Source: Pseudomonadota bacterium
GTDB taxonomy: Bacteria; Pseudomonadota; Alphaproteobacteria; Acetobacterales; Acetobacteraceae
Direction: 5' to 3'
Assembly (NCBI GenBank): GCA_019352115.1
Contig: JABBNW010000019.1
Location: 1 to 34,315 of the forward strand
Length of the DNA stretch: 34,315 nucleotides
Below the pieces are notes generated by a model. It saw nothing but the letters and a program-made list of their open reading frames with translations. It searched no databases and was not told the DNA's origin. Positions 21,175 through 29,086 of the stretch are shown here, in pieces; the first letter of the stretch is position 1, and each line of letters begins with the position of its first letter. The position numbers were made by a program, and so were the translations under genes.

Positions 21175-21242
21175 GCGTAGAAGCCGCCGAGCAGCAGCCC
21201 CGCGACCATCGCGTTGGCGAGAAGATTTGCAAAGGGACCCAT
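21144..21242 (-). pseudogene. N-terminal remnant of a livH-type permease gene
   Basis: From the ATG at 21242 the sequence MGPFANLLANAMVAGLLLGG then FYA is the characteristic opening of LivH-type branched-chain amino acid permeases. After about 22 residues it enters the substrate-binding protein remnant in the wrong frame and stops at 21144. This indicates a deletion joining the first codons of livH to the last third of a binding-protein gene. Confidence 0.8.
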
Positions 21243-21324
21243 GGTTCCCCGACATTTCCTGACGTTTATCGGCCCAGTCTTATATCAGGCCCAGTGTTGT
21301 CGCTTGCGGGCTCGCTGGCAAGCG

Positions 21325-21352
21325 GCCGGCTTGACCATGCCGGCTTGACCAT
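21325..21352. repeat. 14-bp tandem repeat upstream of the luciferase-like gene
   Basis: GCCGGCTTGACCAT occurs twice head-to-tail (21325-21338 and 21339-21352), each with a TTGACC that resembles a -35 box. The array is 65 bp before the start at 21417, in the divergent promoter region. Either copy could serve as -35, but I see no convincing -10. Confidence 0.8.
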
Positions 21353-21416
21353 GCCAGCGGCGGGGGGCCATGATCCGGCCAATTCAACCAACAGGAACGT
21401 CCTCGGAGGCCGAAAA

Positions 21417-22418
21417 ATGCGGTTCGGATTGTTCGGCGGCGCACGCACCAAGCGCATGGCGGGACCGGCGGTCGGCTACGGCGACAGCCACGGCTACCGC
21501 GACTTCATCGACTACGTCGTCGAGGCGGAGCGTCTCGGCCTGGATAGCGTCTTCCTGGTCGAGCACCATTTCACCGGCCAGGGCCAGGTCTCCGCTTCCA
21601 TGAGCCTGCTCGGCTACCTGGCGGCGCGCACCACCCGCATCCGGCTCGGCACCGCGGTCGTGGTGCTGCCGTGGCACAACCCGGTGCTGGTGGCCGAACA
21701 GGCGGCGACGCTCGATCTGCTGTCCGGCGGCCGGCTCGATCTCGGCGTCGGCAAGGGCTATCGCGCCGCCGAGTTCGCCGGCTTCTGCATCCCCCAGGAC
21801 GAAGCGACCGAGCGCTTCGACGAGGCGGTGGAAGTCATCCGCAAGGCCTGGACCAGCGATGGCCGCTTCTCCCATCACGGCAAGCGCTGGCACTACGAGA
21901 ACATCGTGGTCGAACCGACGCCGATCCAGCTGCCGCACCCGCCGCTGTGGCTGGCCGCCGGCAGCCCGGACTCGATCCGCCGCGCGGCGCGGGAGGGCTA
22001 CAATCTGTTGCTCGATCAGCTCGGCTCGATCGGGATCACCATCGAACGGGTCGGGATTTTCCGCGAGGAATGCGCGAAGATCGGCCGGCCTTACGATCCG
22101 GCGATGGTCGGCACCACGCGCGCGCTGCAACTCGTGCACAGCGACGAGGAGCGGGAGGCGGCCTATGCGACCCGCGCCCAGGTGCTGAACACGATCGGCG
22201 ACCTGCGCCGCGGCGAACTGGCACCGGACGACGTGCGCCACGACGACGCGCCGCTGCTCGGCACGCCGGAGGAGGTCGTCGCCAAGCTGGAACGGCTGCG
22301 TGACGGCGGGGTGGAAAACATCCTGTTGGTCGATCCGCGCGCCTCGGTTGCCAATTTGCGCGCCTTCGCCGCCGAAGTGATGACATCGTTCCAACCGGAA
22401 CGCGCCGCGGCGGAATAG
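21417..22418 (+). CDS. LLM-class flavin-dependent monooxygenase
   Basis: A 333-residue luciferase-like (bacterial luciferase/alkanal monooxygenase) protein, TIM-barrel, using reduced flavin supplied by a separate reductase. Family marks: MRFGLFGGAR start, AERLGLDSVFLVEHHFTGQG, TTRIRLGTAVVVLPWHNP, EQAATLDLLSGGRLDLGVGK, the GSPDSIRRAAREGYN segment and the C-terminal GTPEEVVAKLERLRDGGVE. CGGAGG lies eight bases before the ATG. It is 23 bp upstream of an intradiol dioxygenase gene, so it may hydroxylate the ring before cleavage, but no reductase gene is adjacent and the substrate is unknown. Confidence 0.9.
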   Translation: MRFGLFGGARTKRMAGPAVGYGDSHGYRDFIDYVVEAERLGLDSVFLVEHHFTGQGQVSASMSLLGYLAARTTRIRLGTAVVVLPWHNPVLVAEQAATLDLLSGGRLDLGVGKGYRAAEFAGFCIPQDEATERFDEAVEVIRKAWTSDGRFSHHGKRWHYENIVVEPTPIQLPHPPLWLAAGSPDSIRRAAREGYNLLLDQLGSIGITIERVGIFREECAKIGRPYDPAMVGTTRALQLVHSDEEREAAYATRAQVLNTIGDLRRGELAPDDVRHDDAPLLGTPEEVVAKLERLRDGGVENILLVDPRASVANLRAFAAEVMTSFQPERAAAE

Positions 22419-22441
22419 GCCGCCGCGCGGGAGGAAGCCCC

Positions 22442-23344
22442 ATGCAGGACCTGACCGTCGAGACCGTCACCGACGCCGTGCTCGACCAGATGGCGACGAC
22501 CAAGGACGCCCGGCTGCGCGAAGTCATGGCGAGCCTGGTGCGCCACATGCACGACTTCGCCCGCGACGTCCGGCTCACGCCCGACGAGTGGCTGACCGCG
22601 ATCGGCTTCCTCACCAAGGTCGGCCAGGCCTGCACGCCGGCCCGGCAGGAGTTCATCCTGCTCGCCGACGTGCTCGGCCTGTCGGCGCTCGTGAACCTCA
22701 TGCACGACCGCGAGGCGACCGAGCTTGGCACCACCTCCAGCCTGCTCGGCCCGTTCTATCGCGACGACGCGCCGGAGGTGCCGATCGGCGGCAGCATCCT
22801 CGCGGATGCGAAGCGGGCGGAGTTGCTGCTGTACGGCCGGGTCACCGACGCCGACGGACGCGGCATTCCCGGTGCGTTCATCCAGCTCTGGCAGACCAAT
22901 GCCGAGGGCTGGTACGATCTCCAGGTCGACGGCGGCGCCAACATGGACATGCGCGGCAACGTCCATTGCGACGCGGAGGGGCGGTTCCACGTCCGCACCG
23001 TTCGCCCGCTCGGCTACACCATCCCGATGGACGGGCCGGTGGGCGATCTCGTGCACCGCCAGGGACGGCACGGCTGCCGCCCGGCGCATGTGCACTTCCT
23101 GATCGGCGCGCCCGGCTACCGGGAACTGGTGACGGCGCTCTATTTCAGCGACGATCCCCATATCGACAGCGATACGGTGTTCGGCGTCTCCGCGCCGCTG
23201 GTCATCGCCCCGGTGGCCAACGACCCGGACGCCCCGGTCCAAGGCATGCCCGCGGTCCGCTACGACTTCACCCTGGCGCGCGCCACCGGCAGCGGCAGCA
23301 ACCGGGTCGGCGCCGACCCGAAGCACATCCTGGCAGCCGAGTAG
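22442..23344 (+). CDS. Intradiol ring-cleavage dioxygenase (hydroxyquinol/catechol 1,2-dioxygenase type)
   Basis: A 300-residue non-heme Fe(III) dioxygenase that cleaves a catechol-type ring between the hydroxyls to a cis,cis-muconate or maleylacetate. The four iron ligands are in place: Tyr158 (EGWYDLQ), Tyr192 (LGYTIP), His216 and His218 (RPAHVHF). The N-terminal helical dimerisation domain is present (LTPDEWLTAIGFLTKVGQ), and LLGPFYRDDAPE favours the hydroxyquinol 1,2-dioxygenase branch over catechol dioxygenase. GGAGGAAG precedes the ATG. It follows the luciferase-like gene; the opposing hydrolase/SDR pair may process its product. No maleylacetate reductase is seen. Confidence 0.92.
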   Translation: MQDLTVETVTDAVLDQMATTKDARLREVMASLVRHMHDFARDVRLTPDEWLTAIGFLTKVGQACTPARQEFILLADVLGLSALVNLMHDREATELGTTSSLLGPFYRDDAPEVPIGGSILADAKRAELLLYGRVTDADGRGIPGAFIQLWQTNAEGWYDLQVDGGANMDMRGNVHCDAEGRFHVRTVRPLGYTIPMDGPVGDLVHRQGRHGCRPAHVHFLIGAPGYRELVTALYFSDDPHIDSDTVFGVSAPLVIAPVANDPDAPVQGMPAVRYDFTLARATGSGSNRVGADPKHILAAE

Positions 23345-23377
23345 GAAACTTCGGCCGCCGCGCGCGCCCCTCACCCC

Positions 23378-23415
23378 GACCCTCCCCCGCAAGCGCGGGG
23401 AGAGGGGGAAGGGTC
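23378..23415. terminator. Hairpin between convergent genes
   Basis: GACCCT at 23378-23383 pairs with AGGGTC at 23410-23415, and CCCCGC with GCGGGG forms the tip around an AAGC loop. It lies in the 73-bp gap between the convergent dioxygenase and FUSC genes. The stem is strong but lacks a T-run, so it may also be a dispersed GC-rich repeat of the kind common in such genomes. Confidence 0.5.
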
Positions 23416-23417
23416 GC

Positions 23418-25505
23418 TCACGCGGCTTCGAAGCGCTCGGCCGTACCATGGATCAGCGCGATCTGGCGGGCGATCCGGTGCAGCGCCGCCGCCGCGCTGC
23501 CGTCCGTCGGCGTGACCGGGGCCGGGCTCGGGGGCGTGCCGATCGGGGCCGCCAGGTTCGCCGCGATCCACGCGCGCCAGGGCCGCGCCTGTTCGGGTGG
23601 CAGCGCGGCCGCATCGGGGTCGTGTTGCAAGGCCAAGAGCCGCCCGGCCATGCGGCGCAGGGCGGCGTCGATCGCAAGCGCGGGTTCGAACCGGGCGAAG
23701 CCGGCACGGCGCGGTTCCAGCAGGGCGCGCGACAACGAGGCCTCGAGGTTGTTGCTGGCAAGGCCGGCCGCGCGGCGTGCCGTTTCCACATCCGCCCACG
23801 TGGTGGTGCCGAAGCAATGTGCATCGACCAGCGCGGCGAGCAGGCTGTCCGCATAGCGCGCATGCGCGGCGATGGCGGCCCGCACTTCGCCGTCGACCCG
23901 CGCCGGCTCGAAGCTCGGCCACAGCACCAAACAGGACGCGACCGCGAGCAGTCCGCCCGCCACCGTATAAAGGGCGCGCATCAGGGCGATGGTGGGTTCG
24001 CTCGTGCCCGGCAGGTCGAGTTCCACCAGCAGCACGATCATCGGCGTCAGGGTCGTGATGAACAACGCATAGCTGACCGTCCGCAACGACAGGCTGAGCA
24101 TCGCGAGCGGGAACAGCGCCGCCGCGATCGCCAGCGGTCCGTGCAGCACGAAGGCCAATCCCGCGGCGAGCAGGCCGCCGGCGACGGTGCCGCCGATCCG
24201 CTCCAGCGCGCGCAACCAGGTCAGCCCGAAATAGGGCTGCATGGTGAGCACGAGGGTGATGGTGAGCCAGTGCCCGTACGGGGTCGGGTGCGCCAGGGTG
24301 AAGCCGAGCGCCGGGACCGCCGCCAGCGCCGCGCGCAGGGCATGGCGCAGCGGCAACGAGTCGCGATCGAGGTTGCCGCCGATCGTATCGCGTGCACGCT
24401 GCCACCAGGCCACACCGGGCGCGGCGCGGTCCGCCGTCCCGATGGGGGCCCCGGTGGGGGTGGCGAGGGTCAGCGCGATGCGCAGGCGCGCGGCGATGGC
24501 GGCGAGCAGCACGCGGACCCGGTCGTCCGGCGGCAGCGACGCAAACCCGCGCTCCATCCCGTCCAGGCTGGCGGCGAGGCGGTCGGTGCGGGCAAAGCGG
24601 TCGGTCTCGATCGCGCTGGCAAGGCTCCGCAGCAGGGGCCGCAGGCGGCGCAGGGCCTGGGCGGCGGCGGCGCGGGGCAGGGGCGCCGTCTCCTGCTCCA
24701 GGCAGTCGGACAGCGCGATCAGGGCGCCGAACGCCTGATCGGCGGCTTCCAGGCGGATCAGGGCCTCGGTGCCGCGGCGGCTCACCGGGCCGCGGGCGCG
24801 CACGGTGCCGAGTACGATCGTGCGCGCCGCCTCGATCGCCTCCCGCGCGGAGCGGCGATAGGTGCGCGCGTGGGCGGCCCAGCGCGCGTCGGTCGCGCCG
24901 GCAGGGGCGCCGGCGGCGATCAGCAAGGCCTGCAGGTCGTCGCCGAGCCGGGCGAGCGCGCGAAAGGCGCCGGCGATCGCCTGCCGCGCGGGGCCATACG
25001 GATGGATGCGCCAGATCGCCAGGGTGAGCAGGCTGGCCCACAGCCCGCCGGCCAGGAACAGCCCGGCGACGACGGCCGCGGTGCGCGGCGGCAGCGGCGC
25101 GTCGAGCCCGATCACCACCATGACGGTGATGAGGTTGCCCATCTGCAGCCCGGCCTGGCCGAATACCCGGGCAAAGCTGCAAGCGAAGATGGCGAGTGCG
25201 GCGAGCGGCAGCGCGACCGCGATCCCGCCGGCCCGGGCCAGGCCGAAGCCCCCCGTCGCCGCGGCGCCCAGCACCGCGAAGCCCAGCAGCGGCCCGATCC
25301 GCGCGCGCAGCGGCCCGCCCGGGTCGCACAGGCAGGTGAGCAGCGCGCCGAGGGCGGCGACCGCAGCGAGCGGCTGGTGCAGCCAGGTCCCGACCGCAAC
25401 GATCACCGCGACCGAGAGGGCCGCGCGCACGCCCTCGGCAAGGCTGGCGGCGCGCGGATCGAAGCGCAACGGCAGCCGGGCGAGGTCGGCGGGGGCGCGC
25501 GACAT
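23418..25505 (-). CDS. FUSC-family inner membrane protein (YccC/AaeB-like)
   Basis: A 695-residue membrane protein with the duplicated layout of the fusaric acid resistance/aromatic acid exporter family: an N-terminal membrane block of about six helices (residues ~25-160), a cytoplasmic helical region (~165-370), a second block (~385-515, opening LRHALRAALAAVPALGFTLAH, with YGHWLTITLVLTMQPYFGLTWLRALERIGGT characteristic of FUSC) and a cytoplasmic tail. The likely role is efflux of aromatic carboxylic acids, by family; nothing here proves the substrate. The ATG at 25505 (MSRAPADLARLP) is preferred over an in-frame GTG at 25520. It is the last of three minus-strand genes after ogt and the quinone reductase, next to the aromatic dioxygenase. 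Confidence 0.85.
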   Translation of the reverse strand: MSRAPADLARLPLRFDPRAASLAEGVRAALSVAVIVAVGTWLHQPLAAVAALGALLTCLCDPGGPLRARIGPLLGFAVLGAAATGGFGLARAGGIAVALPLAALAIFACSFARVFGQAGLQMGNLITVMVVIGLDAPLPPRTAAVVAGLFLAGGLWASLLTLAIWRIHPYGPARQAIAGAFRALARLGDDLQALLIAAGAPAGATDARWAAHARTYRRSAREAIEAARTIVLGTVRARGPVSRRGTEALIRLEAADQAFGALIALSDCLEQETAPLPRAAAAQALRRLRPLLRSLASAIETDRFARTDRLAASLDGMERGFASLPPDDRVRVLLAAIAARLRIALTLATPTGAPIGTADRAAPGVAWWQRARDTIGGNLDRDSLPLRHALRAALAAVPALGFTLAHPTPYGHWLTITLVLTMQPYFGLTWLRALERIGGTVAGGLLAAGLAFVLHGPLAIAAALFPLAMLSLSLRTVSYALFITTLTPMIVLLVELDLPGTSEPTIALMRALYTVAGGLLAVASCLVLWPSFEPARVDGEVRAAIAAHARYADSLLAALVDAHCFGTTTWADVETARRAAGLASNNLEASLSRALLEPRRAGFARFEPALAIDAALRRMAGRLLALQHDPDAAALPPEQARPWRAWIAANLAAPIGTPPSPAPVTPTDGSAAAALHRIARQIALIHGTAERFEAA

Positions 25506-25584
25506 GGACCCTACCCGCACGCCCGACCCCCGAGCACGGCCCGCCGCGGGCGTGCGCGACCCGGTCGGGCGCGATCTGCCCCGA

Positions 25585-26556
25585 TCAGGGCAGCAGCACG
25601 GTGCTGCCGGTGGTCTGGCGCGACTCCAGCGCGATATGCGCCGCCGCCGCGTCCTTCAGTGCGAAGGTCTGGTTGACCGCGATCTTCACGGCGCCCAGCC
25701 GGACCATCTCGAACAGGTCGTTGGCGGTCGCGACCAGATCCGCCCGCTTGGCCACATAGGTCGCGAGCGACGGGCGGGTGAGAAAGAGGCTGCCCTTGGC
25801 CGCCAGGACGCCGATATCGAACGGCGGCACCGGGCCCGACGCGCTGCCGTAGCTCGCCATCAGCCCGAGCGGGGCGAGGCAATCGAGGCTGGCGTGGAAC
25901 GTGTCCTTGCCGATGCTGTCATAGACCACCGGCACCATCGCGCCGCCGGTGATCCGCTTCACCTCGGCAACGAGCTTATCGTAGCCCACCACGGTATGCG
26001 CGGCGCCGTTCGCGCGCGCGAGCTCGGCCTTGGCTTCCGAGGACACGACGCCGATCACGGTGGCGCCGATATGCTTCGCCCATTGGCACAGGATCAGCCC
26101 GACCCCGCCGGCGGCGGCGTGCACGACGATCGTTTCGCCCGGTTTCACCGCATGGGTGCGGCGGACCAGGTATTGCGCGGTCATGCCTTGCAGCATCATG
26201 GCCGCGCCGGTCTTGAAGTCGATCTCGGCCGGAAGTTTCACGAGCTTCTCGGCCGGCAGGGCGCGTTCGGTGGCATAGGCGCCGATGGCGCCCGCATAGG
26301 CGACCCGGTCGCCGACGGCGAATTCGCTCACGCCGGCGCCGAGCGCGGTCACGGTGCCGGCGCCTTCCATGCCGATCGTGAGCGGCATCGACGGCGCCTT
26401 GTAGAGGCCGGTGCGGAAATAGACGTCGATGTAATTGAGTCCGATCGCTTCGTGCTTGACGACGACTTCGCCCGGCCCGGGCTCGGGGGCCGGCACGTCT
26501 TCCCATTTCATCGCCTCGGGACCGCCGGGGGCGTGGATGCGGATGGCCTTGGTCAT
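25585..26556 (-). CDS. NADPH:quinone oxidoreductase (zinc-independent MDR family)
   Basis: A 323-residue medium-chain reductase of the QorA type, reducing quinones with NADPH in the cytoplasm. MTKAIRIHAPGGPEAMKWED start, EAIGLNYIDVYFRTGLYK (no catalytic zinc cysteine), GMEGAGTVTALG, and the cofactor-binding VHAAAGGVGLILCQWAKHIGATVIG around residue 148 identify the family. A GGAG ribosome binding site precedes the ATG at 26556. It starts 36 bp after the ogt stop on the same strand. Confidence 0.92.
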   Translation of the reverse strand: MTKAIRIHAPGGPEAMKWEDVPAPEPGPGEVVVKHEAIGLNYIDVYFRTGLYKAPSMPLTIGMEGAGTVTALGAGVSEFAVGDRVAYAGAIGAYATERALPAEKLVKLPAEIDFKTGAAMMLQGMTAQYLVRRTHAVKPGETIVVHAAAGGVGLILCQWAKHIGATVIGVVSSEAKAELARANGAAHTVVGYDKLVAEVKRITGGAMVPVVYDSIGKDTFHASLDCLAPLGLMASYGSASGPVPPFDIGVLAAKGSLFLTRPSLATYVAKRADLVATANDLFEMVRLGAVKIAVNQTFALKDAAAAHIALESRQTTGSTVLLP

Positions 26557-26592
26557 CGTAGTCTCCGTGCGAGAAAGAGGGGGATCGTTCGT

Positions 26593-27042
26593 TCAGAGCA
26601 GGGGCGCGGCTTCCAGGTCGAGCAGCGCGCGCTTTGTCGCGGCCCCGTCGCCGCCCGAGTAGCCGCCCAGGCTGCCGACGGCAACCACCCGGTGGCACGG
26701 GATCAGGATCGGGATCGGATTGGCCGCATTGGCCTGGCCGACCGCGCGCGCGACGCTGCCGACCGCGGCGGCGAGCTCGGCGTAGCTGCGGGTGCGGCCG
26801 TACGGGATCGCTTGCAGGGCGGCCCAGACGCGGTGCTGGTAAGCGGTGCCGGCGGGGGCGAGCGGCAGATCGAAGGTGGACCGTTCGCGGTCGAAATAGG
26901 CGAACAATGCGGCGCGCGTGCGGGCGAGCAGCGGGGTCTCGGTCTGGTCCCGCCCCCAGCCCCAGTCGAGCGCGACGATTGCCCCGTCGTGTTCCGAGAC
27001 GGTCAGGTCGCCGACCGGACTGTGCAGCGATAATTGGGGCAA
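26593..27042 (-). CDS. ogt: Methylated-DNA--protein-cysteine S-methyltransferase
   Basis: A 149-residue O6-alkylguanine-DNA alkyltransferase. It removes methyl groups from O6-methylguanine onto the active-site Cys116 in the IPCHRVV motif, in one suicidal step. The helix-turn-helix is seen in IPYGRTRSYAELAAAVG with the arginine finger nearby (VARAVGQANAANPIPILIPCH). There is no Ada-type N-terminal regulatory domain. The start is TTG at 27042 (MPQLSLHSPVGDLTV) with GGGAG about 12 bases upstream; I see no better in-frame start. An SOS-type box and an unknown ORF lie upstream on the same strand. Confidence 0.92.
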   Translation of the reverse strand: MPQLSLHSPVGDLTVSEHDGAIVALDWGWGRDQTETPLLARTRAALFAYFDRERSTFDLPLAPAGTAYQHRVWAALQAIPYGRTRSYAELAAAVGSVARAVGQANAANPIPILIPCHRVVAVGSLGGYSGGDGAATKRALLDLEAAPLL

Positions 27043-27258
27043 GCCGACGTTCTCCCGTGACGCGCAGGTGCGGCGTGAGCGGGCGGGATGGCAGACCGGG
27101 GGAGGGATGGAGTCAAGAGCACCGGGGCGATCGCTGGGGGCGAAGGCCTGATCGGCCCCATGTCCGGCGGCCGCATGGCTGGCCGCGAGAGACCCTGCGG
27201 TCCCGCGGAGACCGGCTCAGGCCCCCGGGGGTGGCTATTCGGTACGATATCGTAACGA
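27043..27258. other. Gap between ogt and the upstream unknown ORF, with a perfect palindrome
   Basis: This 216-bp stretch has no convincing gene. It holds TACGATATCGTA at 27243-27254, a perfect 12-bp palindrome in otherwise GC-rich DNA and thus a plausible regulator site. It lies about 200 bp before ogt and directly after the stop of the unknown ORF. Confidence 0.4.
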
Positions 27259-27723
27259 TTAGGGCGTGCGTCGGCCGCATCGGCCCGGCGCCGAATTTGC
27301 GTTCCATCCGACAGGCTCAGCCCCGCCGCGCAGCCGTGCCGGAGCGGTGGCCTGGTCCGCCCACCGGTGGCGGGCCAGGCAGCACCGCGCGGCGATGTCC
27401 GACATGGAAACGTGCTGCGACCGCGCGCCGGGGTGGCCGGCCGCCGCCGTTGCGGCGTCCGCGCGCCCACCGGGCACCAGGATCGCCGGCGGGTGGCGCA
27501 ACCGCGCGGCGGGCAGCCGCCCGGGCAATCCACCCCGAGCATCCTGTCCAGCGGAGGCAGGATCGGCGGCCAGCAGGGCGGCCATCGCAGGGTTGTGGTC
27601 GCGCCCTGCCTGGTCGCACCCAGCCTGACCGCACAAGGCGGCCTGCTCGCGTATTTCGGCGAGGCGCTCGGCCAGCCAGGCGAGCAACGCGACAAGACAA
27701 TCGAGGAGGGGGGCGGGGATCAT
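27259..27723 (-). CDS. Unknown protein downstream of an SOS-type box
   Basis: I do not recognise this 154-residue protein. From the ATG at 27723 it opens with a leucine-rich amphipathic segment (MIPAPLLDCLVALLAWLAER), followed by a region with CGQAGCDQAGRDHNPAMAAL and later ARCCLARHRWADQ, so it has two cysteine clusters with nearby histidines that might bind metal. The C-terminal half is rich in Ala, Gly, Arg and Pro and may be disordered. By hand count, about 80% of the first 40 codons end in G or C, in line with real genes here. The LexA-type box ends 7 bp before this start codon. The ORF could still be chance or decayed coding. Confidence 0.45.
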   Translation of the reverse strand: MIPAPLLDCLVALLAWLAERLAEIREQAALCGQAGCDQAGRDHNPAMAALLAADPASAGQDARGGLPGRLPAARLRHPPAILVPGGRADAATAAAGHPGARSQHVSMSDIAARCCLARHRWADQATAPARLRGGAEPVGWNANSAPGRCGRRTP

Positions 27724-27730
27724 GGGGTCC

Positions 27731-27745
27731 GAACATACATAGAAC
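27731..27745 (-). promoter_or_regulatory. LexA/SOS box (GTTC-N7-GTTC)
   Basis: On the minus strand the sequence reads GTTCTATGTATGTTC, an exact match to the GTTC-N7-GTTC direct-repeat operator of alphaproteobacterial LexA. It is placed immediately upstream of the unknown ORF starting at 27723, with ogt further down. A chance match of eight fixed bases is possible in 34 kb, but the position just before a start codon, in a rare AT-rich patch, favours function. Confidence 0.55.
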
Positions 27746-27974
27746 ATATGCCCGGCTGAGGCAACATATTTTTGCGAACGGCCGCAATTCTCTTGTCGTC
27801 AGCCCTGCGCGCAGGATCAGGCCGCGCAGCAGGAAGCACGCTCGGCCAAGGAGCCGGCGCGCGGTCGGCGGTCGCCGCACCTTGATGGGAGAAACGGCTC
27901 CGGTGCGGCGCCTGCCCAGCCGGCCCCCACATCGTGCTGCACGTGACGCACGCAGCTACGGCCGGTGACGCACC

Positions 27975-28161
27975 CTCTGCGCCCTCAGCCTTCCTCGACT
28001 TCTCTTCTCTGTGGTTGGAGTCGGCGCCCGCCCGCCGCCCCGGAACCGGGTGCAGTCGCAATCGACGCCGCGCGCGGACTCCACCGGCATGTTCCGGGTC
28101 CGGACCGATCGGGCTGTCCCAGCGCAGAGAAGAAAAGGCGAGGAAGGCTGAGGTCGCAGAG
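27975..28161. repeat. Inverted-repeat element with 37-bp arms
   Basis: The left arm (27975-28011, starting CTCTGCGCCCTCAGCCTTCC) and right arm (28125-28161) are reverse complements at 34 of 37 positions. About 113 bp lie between, including copy A of a direct repeat. The structure is MITE-like or a large stem; no transposase is nearby and no clear target-site duplication is visible. Confidence 0.8.
28040..28113. repeat. Diverged direct repeat, copy A
   Basis: This ~74-bp segment resembles 28348-28421: the first 50 bp agree at 42 positions, including the shared GTCGCAATCG core at 28055. It forms the loop of the inverted-repeat element. Confidence 0.65.
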
Positions 28162-28347
28162 ATTTCGGGGCGGTGGGCACGTGCCCCTGTGCGCCCGGCT
28201 AAAGGGCTGGGCGCCGTTCTTTCACGCCTCCCTCTGCGAGAGGTCGCGTCGAAGCGGCGGATAAGGGTCGTGCCGCGCCGCCCTCATTCGCCGCGCTGCA
28301 CGCGGCGACCTCTGCCGCAAGAGCGGGAGAGGTGCATGCATGCCGTC

Positions 28348-28421
28348 CTGGACCCGGATGCGGTCGCAATCGGCGCCACGCGCGGACTTCATCGGCAGAC
28401 TCCGAGTCCGATCCGGTGCGG
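28348..28421. repeat. Diverged direct repeat, copy B
   Basis: The second copy, 308 bp downstream of copy A and in the same orientation, without the 37-bp arms. Instead it is preceded by GC-rich hairpins (CTCTGCCGCAAGAGCGGGAG at 28310-28329). Confidence 0.65.
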
Positions 28422-28644
28422 CACGACCTGGGGCCGGGGCGTTCACGCGATGGTCGGGGGCGATCGTTCTCGGGTTCTGGGTGGCGCCACGCAAAGGGCT
28501 GGCGCGGGGCGGACGGTGGCCCGCAGTGGGGCGCGGCGCGGGCATTGGTGCCCCTCCGGGCCTTGCCGGCGCGGCCGGTTCCCCGGCGATCGCGAGGGGG
28601 GCGACCGCGAGGACGTCCGCTCAGAGCGTGAAAAGCAATCGAAC

Positions 28645-28717
28645 TTGTGAAAGAATGCCCGTTGAAATTACTCGGGTTTCCGGGCGATCTCGGCGGCTGA
28701 CGGGCATTATTTCACAA
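28645..28717. repeat. Palindromic element, copy 1 (after tatA)
   Basis: TTGTGAAAGAATGCCCGT (28645-28662) is mirrored by ACGGGCATTATTTCACAA (28700-28717), with one mismatch in 18. It starts four bases after the stop of the downstream tatA gene. A homologous element lies at 30428-30494. The A-tract/GC-stem/T-tract layout would suit a bidirectional terminator. Confidence 0.75.
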
Positions 28718-28721
28718 ACTC

Positions 28722-29018
28722 TCAGGCGGCCCGGTTCGTTTCCGACGGGGCGGCCGCAGCCGCTTCCACCGGCGCGCGGACCGGGGCCGCGGGGGGCCGT
28801 TCCGCGGCCAGCTCGGCTTCAAGCGTTCCAGGCGCCGGCGCGGCCACAGGCGGCGCGACCGAACGCACCTTGGGCGGATCATCCTCGGCCATCGTGGCCT
28901 TGAACGATTTGATGCCCTTGGCGAGATCGCCCATGAGGCCGCTGACTTTCCCGCTGCCGAACAGCAGCATCACGACCAGCAGCACCACCAGCCAATGCCA
29001 GATGCTGAATTCGCCCAT
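28722..29018 (-). CDS. tatA: Sec-independent translocase protein TatA/E (second copy)
   Basis: TatA oligomers form the passage for folded proteins across the inner membrane in the twin-arginine pathway. This 98-residue protein has the N-terminal membrane helix ([20 protein letters not shown]), the [21 protein letters not shown] hinge and amphipathic helix, then a Pro/Ala-rich tail. It lacks the features of TatB. CGGAGA precedes the ATG at 29018. It is 190 bp after another tatA on the same strand; tatB and tatC are not here. Confidence 0.9.
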   Translation of the reverse strand: MGEFSIWHWLVVLLVVMLLFGSGKVSGLMGDLAKGIKSFKATMAEDDPPKVRSVAPPVAAPAPGTLEAELAAERPPAAPVRAPVEAAAAAPSETNRAA

Positions 29019-29086
29019 GACCTGTCTCCGTATGTCTCGTCCGAGTCAGTCCCGGACAGTGACAATCCCATGTGCCGGCAATGCCG

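Larger units (their letters stand above)
27724..28644. other. Repeat-rich region with no convincing gene
   Basis: Across ~920 bp, open frames occur on both strands but none has a family signature, a good ribosome binding site or consistent third-position GC. The stretch holds an SOS-type box at its left end, a 187-bp inverted-repeat element, a diverged direct repeat, and GC-rich hairpins around 28280-28335. It looks like an intergenic island built from repeats. Confidence 0.6.

Noticed and set aside
27266-27628. Plus-strand ORF opposite the unknown SOS-associated ORF
   Set aside because: No recognisable motifs, and the minus-strand frame has the better position relative to the SOS-type box and better third-position GC.
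28645-28717. Insertion sequence terminal repeat next to tatA
   Set aside because: Both arms are within 73 bp with no coding capacity between them, and the second copy has the same compact form, so it is a palindromic element and not an IS end.
27934-28903. Several overlapping frames in the repeat island
   Set aside because: They read through inverted and direct repeats in both orientations, lack ribosome binding sites, and one runs antisense into tatA.
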